From positions 1 through 45,396 of the forward strand of contig JADGPN010000003.1 of NCBI GenBank assembly GCA_017882465.1: a DNA stretch of 45,396 bases. Direction: 5' to 3'. The DNA comes from Solirubrobacteraceae bacterium (lineage in GTDB: Bacteria > Actinomycetota > Thermoleophilia > Solirubrobacterales > Solirubrobacteraceae). The position numbers were made by a program, and so were the translations under genes. The notes under the pieces are model-generated. The model ran no database searches. It saw only the letters and a program-made list of their open reading frames with translations, and was not told the origin of the DNA. Below, piece after piece: positions 1-8,256 of the stretch (position 1 is its first letter; each line of letters starts with the position of its first letter).

Positions 1-599
1 TCTGAAGCGGATTCCGGGTCCCGCGATCCCTGTTGGGGCGCGTTCTCTGTAGCCACACCCGGAGTCTACTTCAGAGAAGGCTATTTCTCTGAAGGTTCCG
101 CTTTCGCTCTGCGATTCCAGGAGCAGCAGCGACCGACGCCTTCGAGACGGCTTCTGCCGCTGCTCAAAGCGCAAGCGACGGGTTGGACTTCCGCTTGATC
201 GGGAGAATGCAGCAGCTGCTTCGCGGTTGTCGTGCGCTATCGGAGCTCATCCAGCTGGAAGCCTGCTGAGGCAGGTCGGTGACGCTTCGTTGGCCGCGAG
301 AGCGGAAGAGCCCGCCACTTGCTGCGTGGCGCTTGTCGCAGGCGCGGTAAGCAGATCGTGGGTGTGGCGGCACTGTCGCTTCCGCCCGGGTAGAGCGGAA
401 TGTTCCCGCCGACCAGCCGCCGGGTTCTCAGAGGTCGTACGCAGTTAGCGTTAGCGTCTGGCTGACGTGGCCCTGACGCCGCTCGTTGCGTGACGGAAGT
501 GCGGAAGCACCGACACGGGGGCGCCTCCGCGGTACAGCGATCGCTGTTGCCCGACCCGCGGACACGCTCCGCCGACGGGATGAGACTCGATCGTGAGCG
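1..599. other. Stretch without a recognisable gene
   Basis: No reading frame here has the codon pattern or motifs of a real protein; the short ORFs of the track look like chance frames in GC-rich DNA. The only structure I see is a perfect inverted repeat at 69-94, listed separately. The sequence has a less regular third-position GC pattern than the genes that follow, as expected for intergenic or decayed DNA. Confidence 0.6.
69..94. repeat. Perfect 10-bp inverted repeat (hairpin)
   Basis: CTTCAGAGAA and TTCTCTGAAG form a perfect 10-bp stem around a 6-nt loop GGCTAT. There is no T-run after it, so it is not a classical intrinsic terminator. It could end a transcript entering from outside the window or be a protein-binding site. 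The function is unknown. Confidence 0.6.
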
Positions 600-2168
600 C
601 TAGCCAGGCGTCGCCGCCGCCCGCTCGCGGTCGATGAGCACACGGCGAAGGATCTTGCCCGAGGGCGACTTCGGGATCTCCTCGAGGATCTCGACGGCGC
701 GGACCTTCTTGTACGGCGCCACGCGCTCGGCGACGAACGCGCTCACCTCCTCGGGGGTGAGCGGCGCGGTGGGCACGACGAACGCCTTCGGGACCTCGCC
801 GGCCTCCTCGTCGGGGATCCCGATCACGGCCGCGTCGGCGATCGCGGGGTGGGTGAGCAACAGCGCCTCCAGTTCGGCGGGGGCGATCTGAGAGCCCTTG
901 TACTTGATCAGCTCCTTGACCCGGTCGACGATCCGCACCGCGGCGTGCTCGTCGACGGTGGCGATGTCGCCGGTGCGCAGCCAGCCATCGGGATCGATCG
1001 CCAGCGCGGTGGCCTGCGGGTTGTTGAGGTAGCCGTTCATCACCTGCGGGCCGCGGATCAAGAGCTCACCGCGCCCGCCGGCGGGCACGTCCTCGCCGCT
1101 GGCGACGTCGACGATGCGGCACTCGGTGTTCGGGAGCGGGGGGCCGATCGAGCCGGGCATCTGCCCCGCGAGGTCGTCCGGAACACTGTGGGTGGTCGGG
1201 CTTGTTTCGGTGAGGCCGTAGCCCTGCAGCATGCGGCAGCCCAGCCGCTTGCCGCACGCCACCTCGAGTTCGGCGGACAGCGGCGCGGCGCCGGAGAGCA
1301 TGAACTCAAGGCTCGAGAGGTCGAACTCGTCCACGAGCGGCTGCTTGGCCAACGCGAGCACGATCGGCGGGACGACCCAGGCGCGGGTGATGCGGTACTG
1401 CTGAACGACGCGCAGGAACTCGGGCAGGTCGAAACGCGGCATCGTCACGATCGTGGCGCCGCGGTAAAGGGGCATGTTCATCAGCACGACCAGGCCGTAA
1501 ATGTGAAAGAACGGCAGCACCGCGATGACGCGGTCATCCTCGCGGGTGCGTTGGTGAGCGATCGTCTGGCAGATGTTCGCCACGAGGTTTCGGTGGGTGA
1601 GCATCACGCCCTTCGGCAGTCCCGTGGTGCCGCTCGAATACGGCAGCGCGACGACATCCTCGGGGGGCTCAATCGCGACCTCCGGCGGCTCGCCGGCCGC
1701 CTCCGGCAGGGAGCTGAACGGCGTCGCGCCGTCGGCCTCGCCATAGACGAAGATCTCCTGCACGCCCGCCGCCCGCGCCGCCGCCCTCGCCTTCTCCGCC
1801 TGCTCGGGCACGGTCACCAGCATGCGCGCACCGCAGTCACGCAGCTGGCGCTCAAGCTCCTCGGCCGTGAACAGCGGGTTGGCGGTCGTGTTGATGCCGC
1901 CGAGCGTCGCGACGGCGTGAAAGGTGACCGCGTACTCGGGCAGGTTGGGGGCGAAGTGCGCGAAGACGTCGCCCTTGCCAAAGCCCCGCTCGGCAAGGCC
2001 TACCGCGACCGCGCGCACGGACTCCACCAGCTGCGCGTAGCTGATCGTCCGACCGCTGGGTCCATCGATCAGAGCCGGCTTGTCGCCAAGCTCGCCAGCA
2101 CCAGCGAGGACAAAATCGGGCAAAGACACGTCCGGAATCTCAACATCCGGAAACGGGCTACGGATCAT
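600..2168 (-). CDS. AMP-dependent acyl-CoA synthetase (4-coumarate-CoA ligase-like)
   Basis: A 522-aa adenylate-forming enzyme that would activate a carboxylic acid with ATP and load it on CoA in the cytoplasm. The family core motifs are all present: the phosphate loop YSSGTTGLPKG (about residue 175), YGLTETSP (about 325), LRTGDIATVDE (about 405), VDRVKELIKYKG (about 420) and the C-terminal lysine motif PKSPSGKILRR (about 505). The closest type is the 4-coumarate/long-chain fatty acyl-CoA ligase group; the substrate cannot be read from sequence. The ORF track extends 147 codons upstream in low-quality sequence. The start MIRSPFPDVE at 2168 is chosen because GAGGAG lies 10 nt before it and homology begins there. 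Single gene, no operon partner downstream inside the window. Confidence 0.93.
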   Translation of the reverse strand: MIRSPFPDVEIPDVSLPDFVLAGAGELGDKPALIDGPSGRTISYAQLVESVRAVAVGLAERGFGKGDVFAHFAPNLPEYAVTFHAVATLGGINTTANPLFTAEELERQLRDCGARMLVTVPEQAEKARAAARAAGVQEIFVYGEADGATPFSSLPEAAGEPPEVAIEPPEDVVALPYSSGTTGLPKGVMLTHRNLVANICQTIAHQRTREDDRVIAVLPFFHIYGLVVLMNMPLYRGATIVTMPRFDLPEFLRVVQQYRITRAWVVPPIVLALAKQPLVDEFDLSSLEFMLSGAAPLSAELEVACGKRLGCRMLQGYGLTETSPTTHSVPDDLAGQMPGSIGPPLPNTECRIVDVASGEDVPAGGRGELLIRGPQVMNGYLNNPQATALAIDPDGWLRTGDIATVDEHAAVRIVDRVKELIKYKGSQIAPAELEALLLTHPAIADAAVIGIPDEEAGEVPKAFVVPTAPLTPEEVSAFVAERVAPYKKVRAVEILEEIPKSPSGKILRRVLIDRERAAATPG

Positions 2169-2750
2169 TGCCACACGCTCCTCGCTCGACTGCTTGGACG
2201 AGTCTACGCCGCTCCGAGCAGACCTAGGAGACAGTTGCGAGCCCGGTACTCGTCCCCCAGGCTCAGGTGCGCATTCGCGGCCGGACGAGAGTCGGCGTTC
2301 ACCCGGGGCACCGCTGGTATGGACGACGTGCGGGTGCCTCGCTAACGCGGAGGAAGGTCGGCTTCCGCATTCTCGGCGAGCAGGAGTCTCAGTCGACCCG
2401 TTCGAGCCTGACGAGACTTGTGCAAAGGAACGGGAGCAGAAGCCGTCCGACAGGCATCGGCTGGATACCGCGCCAGATGGCAAGGGGGTGATCGACCCCG
2501 TTTCGTGCGACGTCACTCGCGAGTTGTTCAAGCCGCTCCTCGAACTCGAGGTGCCGTGGGCGTCCCAGACGTCGATCGATCGGGTCGTGACCAACGACCC
2601 AACGGCCATCCAGGGACAACCACGATGGCGAGATCACGCCGCCGATTTCCGCACGGACGACCAAAGTTAGTCGTCCAATAAACGTCCATCGGGGCGAGGA
2701 GCGCGTCTGGTGCCACGGACGATGTAGTTGATTTGCAGGCTTTTCGTTAG
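2169..2750. other. Gene-free stretch with a possible ParB-like remnant
   Basis: No convincing intact gene lies between the acyl-CoA synthetase start and tRNA-Pro. The minus-strand ORF 2389-2664 (91 aa) has protein-like composition, and its segment FEERLEQLASDVARNGVDHP resembles the start of ParB/Srx-type nuclease domains, but no conserved remainder follows. It lies on the 3' side of tRNA-Pro, a usual integration side for mobile elements, so it may be an element relic. This is a weak inference. Confidence 0.3.
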
Positions 2751-2824
2751 TCGGGGAGACAGGATTTGAACCTGCGACCGCCCGGCCCCCAGCCGGGTGC
2801 GCTACCAGACTGCGCCACTCCCCG
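2751..2824 (-). tRNA. tRNA-Pro (anticodon GGG)
   Basis: A full cloverleaf reads on the minus strand. The acceptor stem CGGGGAG pairs with CTCCCCG. The anticodon arm CCCGG-CTGGGGG-CCGGG gives anticodon GGG for CCC codons. The T-arm GCAGG-TTCAAAT-CCTGT is present and the discriminator is A. CCA is not encoded. Confidence 0.95.
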
Positions 2825-2917
2825 TGGTCGGCCGATGATAACCGGCGCAGCGTGGGCGATCAGTGCGGTCCTCGCCGCCCCGAGGCGTGAAGAGGCGGAA
2901 TCGCTGCGGTCGGGCAG

Positions 2918-2988
2918 AGCGGGCGACGGGAATCGAACCCGCCCTCGGAGCTTGGAAGGCTCCTGTGCAACCACAACACTTCGCCCGC
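2918..2988 (-). tRNA. tRNA-Gly (anticodon TCC)
   Basis: Minus-strand cloverleaf. The acceptor GCGGGCG pairs with CGCCCGC. The anticodon arm GGAGC-CTTCCAA-GCTCC gives TCC, which reads GGA/GGG. The T-arm has GGTTCGATTCC. The discriminator is T and CCA is not encoded. Confidence 0.95.
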
Positions 2989-3010
2989 GGGGCTACGCGC
3001 AGGATGGTAC

Positions 3011-3118
3011 CCGCGCGTGCACGAGCCCCGTCCGCACACACCCACAGGCGCCTACCCGCGCACGCACGAGGCCGGTCCGCACGCACCTCACGAACGAGCC
3101 CCGTCAGCACGCGCGCCG
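3011..3118. repeat. Imperfect tandem repeat downstream of the broken SDR
   Basis: Three degenerate copies of a unit built around CACGAGCCCCGTCCGCAC follow one another, with spacings of about 32-46 nt. The block sits between tRNA-Gly and the 3' end of the frameshifted SDR gene, where the SDR C-terminus would be expected. No function is visible. Confidence 0.5.
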
Positions 3119-3129
3119 GGCCGCCCCGA

Positions 3130-3861
3130 TCAGACCGCCGGCCGGCCAGGCGTATTCCTGCACATCGCCCAGCCGCTGCAGGGGCACCGTGTCGCGGCGG
3201 CGCTGCGCCACATCTCGGCCGGGTACTTGCGCAGCGACTCGGTCGCGAAGCGGCCGATCGCCACGGCGGTCACGGCGACGCCGTCGGCGGCCCACTCGGC
3301 GGCCAGCTCGCGGGTGAGCGACTCGACGGCCGCGCGCGCGGTGCCCGTGTGGGCCATCGCCGGCATCCCGCGATGAGGCGAGACGGTGACGTTGACGATC
3401 GTGCCCGCACCGGCCGGGCGCATCGCGAGCTCATGGGCCGCGCGGCACATGCCGAGCGTGCCGCCGACGTTCAGGCGCTGGACGGCCCGCCAGCCCTTGA
3501 TCGTGATGCCCTCGGCGGGCACGAAGTACTGGCCGCCGGCGTTGTTGAGCACGAAGTCGAGGCGCCCATGACGGTCGAGCGCGGTCTGTACGATCCGCTC
3601 GGCATCGGGGCGCTCCCGGATGTCTCCCGAGACCCAGGAACAGCGCTCTCCGATCGCGTCTACGGTCTCGGCGAGGACGTCCTCGCGCCGGCCGGCGATC
3701 AGCACCGAGGCACCGCAGCGGGCGAGCTCGACGGCCGCTGCCTTGCCCAGATTTGTCCCGCCGCCCGTCACCAGCGTCACCCGGTCGGCCAGTGCCCCGT
3801 CGCCGAACACGCTGGACGGCTTGGCGCCCAGCTCGCCGGTGCCGGATGCGCGCTCCGCCAC
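3130..3861 (-). CDS. SDR family oxidoreductase, C-terminus frameshifted (likely broken)
   Basis: Short-chain dehydrogenase related to peroxisomal 2-enoyl-CoA reductase-like SDRs. The Rossmann motif TGGGTNLG lies near residue 35 and LNNAGG near 110. The usual YxxxK site is not seen: the segment HTGTARAAVESLTRELA carries no Tyr. GTG at 3861 is chosen because GGGGGAG precedes it and it sits 2 nt after the stop of the upstream YjbQ gene. After residue about 225 the frame goes wrong. The -1/+1 frame (3104-3295) carries the expected VPLQRLGDVQEYAW, whereas the called frame ends in unrelated sequence. Even the alternative frame lacks the last 20 or so family residues. Either a real frameshift or a sequence error; I favour gene decay. 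Confidence 0.75.
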   Translation of the reverse strand: MAERASGTGELGAKPSSVFGDGALADRVTLVTGGGTNLGKAAAVELARCGASVLIAGRREDVLAETVDAIGERCSWVSGDIRERPDAERIVQTALDRHGRLDFVLNNAGGQYFVPAEGITIKGWRAVQRLNVGGTLGMCRAAHELAMRPAGAGTIVNVTVSPHRGMPAMAHTGTARAAVESLTRELAAEWAADGVAVTAVAIGRFATESLRKYPAEMWRSAAATRCPCSGWAMCRNTPGRPAV

Positions 3862-3863
3862 CC

Positions 3864-4325
3864 CTACTCCCCCAGCACCTTGATCACCAGGCGCTTGGGC
3901 CGGCCGCCGTCGAACTCGCAATAGAAGACCTGCTGCCACGGTCCCAGATCGAGGCGGCCGTCGGTGACCGGGACGATCACCTGGTGGTGGACCAGGAGGT
4001 TCTTGAGATGGGCGTCGCCGTTGTCCTCACCACCGCGGTGATGGCGGTAATCGCCCGGGTCCGGCAGCAGCTCGCGAGCCACGTCGTTGGCGGGCGGCTG
4101 CCAGCTCGGCGGCGCCAGCTTGTCCAGCCATTCGAGCGCGTCGGCCTGGATCCCCGGCTCGTCGTCATTGATCCACACCCCGGCGGTGATGTGCATCGCC
4201 GAGACGAGCACCATGCCCTCGCTGATCCCGGACTCGCGCAGCGCCGCATCGACGTCCTCGGTGATGCGCACGAACGCGCGGCGCTGGGCGGTGCGGAACG
4301 TCCGGTACGCGGTGTGGGACCTCAT
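3864..4325 (-). CDS. YjbQ family protein (UPF0047)
   Basis: A 153-aa single-domain protein of the YjbQ/UPF0047 family, whose members can show weak thiamine-phosphate synthase activity; the real role is unsettled. Conserved landmarks are [15 protein letters not shown] (about residue 40), the histidine-rich [16 protein letters not shown] (about 90) and [19 protein letters not shown] near the end. The length matches the family. The start [10 protein letters not shown] at 4325 is preferred over the longer ORF, whose extra N-terminus would run back towards tRNA-Trp. No strong ribosome binding site is seen. It is followed by the SDR after 2 nt, so the two are cotranscribed. Confidence 0.88.
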   Translation of the reverse strand: MRSHTAYRTFRTAQRRAFVRITEDVDAALRESGISEGMVLVSAMHITAGVWINDDEPGIQADALEWLDKLAPPSWQPPANDVARELLPDPGDYRHHRGGEDNGDAHLKNLLVHHQVIVPVTDGRLDLGPWQQVFYCEFDGGRPKRLVIKVLGE

Positions 4326-4474
4326 CGGCGCCGGATCGTACGCGCTCGGGCGCTCGGCCGGGCGCGGGCACCCCGCTCGGGGCTCGGGCGCTCGCGGCGC
4401 GTGCGCGCAAAAGGGGCGCTCGGAGGCGAAAGTCGGAGCCACCGGCTGCCCATCCGCTCTGAACAGCTCGTCGC

Positions 4475-4480
4475 TACGAT
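4475..4480 (+). promoter_or_regulatory. Candidate -10 box of the tRNA-Trp gene
   Basis: TACGAT lies 14 nt before the tRNA 5' end, a fitting distance for a -10 element with a short leader. No clear -35 box is visible. Confidence 0.4.
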
Positions 4481-4494
4481 GGCGAGCCAGTCCA

Positions 4495-4565
4495 GGGGGA
4501 CTGGTGTATCGGTAACACGGTGGTCTCCAAAACCGCAACGCGAGGTTCGACTCCTCGGTCCCCCG
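4495..4565 (+). tRNA. tRNA-Trp (anticodon CCA), unusual body
   Basis: Plus-strand cloverleaf. The acceptor GGGGGAC pairs with GTCCCCC. The D-stem is GTGT/ACAC. The anticodon arm GTGGT-CTCCAAA-ACCGC gives CCA. The T-arm is CGAGG-TTCGACT-CCTCG, and discriminator G73 is the Trp identity base in bacteria. The acceptor stem and D-arm differ from the common AGGGGCG...CGCCCCT type of actinobacterial tRNA-Trp, so it could be a second, divergent copy. Confidence 0.9.
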
Positions 4566-4631
4566 TCAGCCGCAGCGCGCGCATCCGCGCCGACCCCGTG
4601 ATCGGGCGTGGGTACTCACCGCTCCTCGTCA

Positions 4632-4715
4632 TGCGGGCGGAGGGACTCGAACCCCCAAGAGCGTAAGCCCACCGGCACCTAAAGCCGGCGCGTCTGCCAG
4701 TTTCGCCACGCCCGC
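4632..4715 (-). tRNA. tRNA-Leu (anticodon TAG)
   Basis: Class II tRNA with a long variable arm. The acceptor GCGGGCG pairs with CGCCCGC. The anticodon arm CCGGC-TTTAGGT-GCCGG gives TAG (CUA/CUN codons). The variable arm is GGGCTTACGCTCTT. The discriminator is A, as required for Leu. Confidence 0.95.
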
Positions 4716-4807
4716 TGGCGGAGGGGATTCTAGGCCGCTGACGGAGATCGCACTGGCACAAGGGAAACCGCCACACGCGGCCGCCCGAGAATGTATGGTC
4801 CGCACCC

Positions 4808-5371
4808 GTGCCCCCTGTGCGCAATCTCCCGCCGGGCTACACGATCAGCTATCCCAACCGGGACAAGCCGGCCGCCAGGGCGACCAAGGCGATCGTGATC
4901 CTGCTGTTGCTGATCTCGGTGGCGCTGATGCTGATCGTGACCATGGGCGGCTGGTCGAAGCTCCAGGGGCTGAAGCCGGTCAACTTCGCCTGGTGCCTGA
5001 TCTACCTGGTGATCGCTTTCTACGTGGCGCGATGGACTCGAGGGCTGCTGCCGATCGCCGCCGCGATGGCGATCCTGCTGCTGATCCTGGCCGTGATCGC
5101 GGGCACCGGATACAGCGGCACCAGCTGGTTCGACCGCAGCCACGCCGGCTTCGCACCGGCGCAGTCCAGCTTCGGCGGATCCGGGCTGAGCCCCGACACG
5201 CTCGGGCTCGTGACGCTCCTGATCGCGCCGGTTCAGGTGCTGCTGATCTTCTTCGCCATACGCGGCTTCTCGCAGGGCTGGAACGTCGAGGTCGAGGTGC
5301 CGATCGACGAGGCCAAGCGTCGCGGCGCAAGCCCTTCCGCTTCACCGCCTCCCAAGCCGGCGGCGGCTTAG
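4808..5371 (+). CDS. Conserved membrane protein of unknown function
   Basis: 187 aa with four predicted membrane segments: about 27-46 (IVILLLLISVALMLIV), 58-75 (FAWCLIYLVIAFYVA), 80-100 (LLPIAAAMAILLLILAVIAG) and 133-152 (LVTLLIAPVQVLLIFFAI). The C-terminus is cytoplasmic, acidic-basic and Pro/Ala-rich. I do not recognise a family. The last loop and helix, ending RGFSQGWNVEVEVP, look conserved-style. The GTG start at 4808 follows TATGGT by 8 nt and no Shine-Dalgarno is present, so the mRNA is probably leaderless. It is monocistronic, next to tRNA-Leu and opposite a decayed protease gene. Confidence 0.8.
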   Translation: MPPVRNLPPGYTISYPNRDKPAARATKAIVILLLLISVALMLIVTMGGWSKLQGLKPVNFAWCLIYLVIAFYVARWTRGLLPIAAAMAILLLILAVIAGTGYSGTSWFDRSHAGFAPAQSSFGGSGLSPDTLGLVTLLIAPVQVLLIFFAIRGFSQGWNVEVEVPIDEAKRRGASPSASPPPKPAAA

Positions 5372-5456
5372 CCGCGGCGGCCACTCGGCAGTGCCCGTCG
5401 TCGCGCGGGACGCAAACGGCGGTCGCCGGGACGTGACTCGACCGCTGCCCGAGGTC

Positions 5457-6480
5457 CTATCGGAAGCGGATGCTGACCCTGCAGCCGGCGGTGTGCTGAG
5501 AGCCGGCCTTCGTGGACTGCCAGTACACGTGGAGCGCGTGGTGCTGGGTCACGTGCTTCGGCTTCGTGACCGACGCAAGTGTCATATGCGCCCTCTGGAG
5601 CAGGGCCTTCGCGGCGGCGAGGGTCCTCCCTGCAGGTTCGGCGTGGCGTACGCCGCCTGCACGGCACTCGTCGTAGCGGAGCCCGCCGCCATCGATCCGC
5701 CGGCGCTCGTCGCCGTGACCACGACGCGGATCCGATGACCGACGCTGCTGCGCGGCAACACGTAGCTCGCGGAATCGCCACCGTTGCTGCTGCAGCTTCT
5801 GCCGGCGCCATCGCACGTCTGCCGCTGGTAGGCGTAGCCGGTGGCGCAGCGCGTCCCCCACGAGTTCTCGATCCGCATCCCGTTCTGGTCGTAGCCGAGC
5901 ACCGTCACCGCGTGCCAGCCCTGGAACGGCCCCCGGTCCTGTTCATACGGATAGGCCCCGCCGTTGCCGGATCTCACGGCGTAGAAGTCCCGGTAGACCG
6001 GGATCGAGATGACAACCGGGGTTCCCTGAGCGAGAGCTGCCTCGATTGACGCCCGGTCGGTGCCGACGTCGGTGTAGCCGGTGAGCTTCCACTGTGCCGC
6101 GCTGGCGATCTCACTGGCGCTGGGTTGATCTGACCAGTCGAAATCGCCCCTGGAAGTAGTCGGCGCGGTTGTCAACGCCCTGTGACCTCGCGATGTCGAG
6201 GTTCGCGTCGATGCCGCTTCCGCTGTCCTGCCCCCGGTTGGTCCGCGAGTAGGTGTACATCGGGCTCGGAGCCGCCGGGCGCCGGGAGGTCGTCACGCCT
6301 CTCCCAGTAGCCCAGGGCGGTGTTGGCGGTGGCCCAGGCCGAGCAGGAGTTGACCTGGCCCTGATCGCCGGGAGATGGCATATCTGGTCAGGTCAACGTG
6401 CTCCGGCAGGGAGACCACGCTCCGTTCCCACGGTTTGAAGCGGCGGCAGCAAGCAGCGACGCCTTTGCCTCGATCAGGTT
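5457..6480 (-). pseudogene. Papain-like (C1A) cysteine protease with Ig-like and PASTA-like C-terminus, frameshifted
   Basis: Reading the minus strand across frames reassembles one protein. SLPEHVDLTRYA is in one frame. DQGQVNSCSAWATANTALGYW, with the catalytic Cys, follows in a second. PMYTYSRTNRGQDSG and DANLDIARSQGV are in a third. In a fourth step come the catalytic His (GWHAVTVLGYD) and Asn (ENSWGT). Then an Ig-like bacterial repeat (SYVLPRSSVGHRIRVVVTAT) and, after another frame change, a PASTA-like end (QSTKAGSQHTAGCRVSIRF). At least four frameshifts are needed, so the gene is dead unless the sequence is poor here. In life it would have been a peptidase acting outside the membrane or on the surface. 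No intact start was found. Confidence 0.85.
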
Positions 6481-6566
6481 GAGGTTGGGGAGACCTCCTC
6501 TGTCATCGGCCGCCGGACATGCCTGCGCCACGTGGCACGACGCACAGGTCGCCGGAGGACTACGAA

Positions 6567-6650
6567 TACGGCGGGTGGGAGTCGAACCCACACGTCCTCT
6601 CGGACACCGGGACTTGAATCCGGGGCGTCTACCAATTCCGCCACCGCCGC
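6567..6650 (-). tRNA. tRNA-Leu (anticodon CAA)
   Basis: Class II tRNA on the minus strand. The acceptor GCGGCGG pairs with CCGCCGT (terminal G-U). The anticodon loop TTCAAGT gives CAA for UUG. The variable arm is TGTCCGAGAGGACGT and the T-arm is GTGGG-TTCGACT-CCCAC. The discriminator is A. The anticodon stem has one A-C mismatch next to the loop. Confidence 0.93.
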
Positions 6651-6681
6651 TTCAGGCGCGGAGTCTAGATCGGCCGGGGGC

Positions 6682-8256
6682 CTAATGGCCTGCGCCGAGC
6701 ATCCGGCCCAGCAGGTTCTCGGTCAGTCTGACCAGCCGCCGATCCGCCGCGCGCGGCGCGTCCGGGGAGGTCGAGGGCACCGGCGAGAGCCCGAGCTGCC
6801 AGCCCATCGTGCCGGCCGAGAACACGAGCGCTCCCGACCGTGCTCGGTAGAGCGTGCTGTAGGTCTGATCCGACGGGGCGATTCTGCTCTGGCACACCGC
6901 CGATCCGCCGCCGATCACGTCGACCGGGCCCGGCGGCAGCGGCGCGATCCGGTCGAGCTCGTAGCCGACGATCCCGTCCACCACCGAGCCGGCGGTGAAG
7001 CCGGTTCCCCGGAACAGCCATCGCGGCCTCAGCGTCGGCGCCGGTGACCACCCGTAGTAGGCGTAGACCGGCGGGCCGGCCGCGTGGGTGAGGCGCGGCG
7101 TGATGCAGTTCTCGTACACGGTGCCGGTGACCGAGGCGCCGCCGTCAGGAAACCGGCCGCTCGGCTGGGAGCGGTCGACGTCGAGCAGCGCGTGCTGCTT
7201 GTAGGCGATGATCACGTGGTCAGGGTGTCCCGCTTCGCTCGATGCGGGCGTCGCGCGGGCATAGCGGACGCGCCAGCCCATCGTGTCCGAGGTGAAGAAG
7301 GCCAGGTTCACGCCGGCATCGCGGGCGGCGGCGTAGGCGTCGTGCGCCCGCAGGGACCAGTACTCGGAGTGACCGATGTCGAGCACCGCGCGCGCGCCGA
7401 GCAGCTCGGTGGAATGCAGATCGACGCCGGTGTCGGTGGCGTAGGTCAGCGGGTAGCCCTCGCGCTCGAGGAAGCGCACCATCGCGATGTCACGGGCGAA
7501 CAGCTGACCGGCGCCAGTGGCGGTGTCATAGGGCCGGTCGTAGGAAACCTCGATCCCCTGGGTAGTCCCGGTCTCGATCACCGGCGTGACGGCCGGGTAC
7601 AGGTCATCGCCGCCCCAGTCGTTGTAGGCCTCGTAGGTCGCCGTCGCCAGCTGCGCCACCAGCGGCCCGGCTCGCCTGGCTCGAACCACCAGCAGCGTGT
7701 CCTTCTGCGCCCCGGCGCTGGTCACGAGCTTGCCCACATAGACGCCGCTGACCAGCGAGCTCGGCAGGCGCGGCGACCACGTGGCGTGCCAGCGGCACTC
7801 GGTGAGACCCGTCCGGAGGTCGTGATGGCAGGGCGGCTGTCGGATCGCCGGCAGCTGACCGGAGCGCAGCACGAGCCGGCCGCCGCGGCCACCGTACCAC
7901 CCCATCCTGAACAGCTCCACGCGGACCCATCTCGCCCCCGGCGCGTGGACGTAGAAGCGCTCGACCCGCCCGGGCGTGACCTCCTGCTCGGACACATAGC
8001 CCTCGACCAGCCCCGAACCGGGGCGGCCCGAGAGCTGCCAGGCCCGGGTCCCGGGGAGCCGGTTCTCGTCCGCGACCGACAAGGTCGGAGCTACGGGAGC
8101 CAGGGACCGCTGGGGCCCGGGACCGAGCGACGCGGGCGCACCGGTGGCCGCGGTGCCGGGGCCGAGCTCCTTGATGCTGTGACCGCAGGACGCCGCCAGC
8201 AGGGCCAGCACCAGCGCCCCGGCGGCCGTCCACGGCCGCCGCCATCGGGTCCTCAT
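6682..8256 (-). CDS. Probable lipoprotein with N,N-dimethylformamidase beta-subunit-like domain
   Basis: 524 aa. The N-terminus has a basic stretch, a hydrophobic helix and LALLAASC, a probable lipoprotein signal with Cys24, so the protein is likely anchored outside the membrane. Residues about 90-510 match the large beta-subunit-like domain of N,N-dimethylformamidase: FRMGWYGGRGGR (about 115), YEAYNDWGGDDLYP (about 210), RFLEREGYPLTYATD (about 265), IGHSEYWS (about 295) and FTSDTMGWRVRY (about 325). Real DMFase is a cytoplasmic two-subunit iron enzyme, so a secreted stand-alone copy is probably not a formamidase; the substrate is unknown. Its ATG overlaps the stop of the upstream IMPase-like gene (ATGA), so the pair is translationally coupled. 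Confidence 0.85.
   Translation of the reverse strand: MRTRWRRPWTAAGALVLALLAASCGHSIKELGPGTAATGAPASLGPGPQRSLAPVAPTLSVADENRLPGTRAWQLSGRPGSGLVEGYVSEQEVTPGRVERFYVHAPGARWVRVELFRMGWYGGRGGRLVLRSGQLPAIRQPPCHHDLRTGLTECRWHATWSPRLPSSLVSGVYVGKLVTSAGAQKDTLLVVRARRAGPLVAQLATATYEAYNDWGGDDLYPAVTPVIETGTTQGIEVSYDRPYDTATGAGQLFARDIAMVRFLEREGYPLTYATDTGVDLHSTELLGARAVLDIGHSEYWSLRAHDAYAAARDAGVNLAFFTSDTMGWRVRYARATPASSEAGHPDHVIIAYKQHALLDVDRSQPSGRFPDGGASVTGTVYENCITPRLTHAAGPPVYAYYGWSPAPTLRPRWLFRGTGFTAGSVVDGIVGYELDRIAPLPPGPVDVIGGGSAVCQSRIAPSDQTYSTLYRARSGALVFSAGTMGWQLGLSPVPSTSPDAPRAADRRLVRLTENLLGRMLGAGH

Noticed and set aside
849-2345. 498-aa plus-strand ORF
   Set aside because: Antisense to the acyl-CoA synthetase; no recognisable domain and a biased composition.
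2169-2609. N-terminal extension of the acyl-CoA synthetase ORF
   Set aside because: The 147 extra codons show no homology and a good ribosome binding site precedes the internal ATG 2168.
3001-3120. CRISPR-like array
   Set aside because: The repeats are too degenerate, spacers are not unique sequences of even length, and no cas gene is near.
3016-3924. Arg-rich plus-strand ORFs (2863-3924, 3017-3376)
   Set aside because: Antisense to the SDR and across tRNA-Gly; composition typical of non-coding frames.
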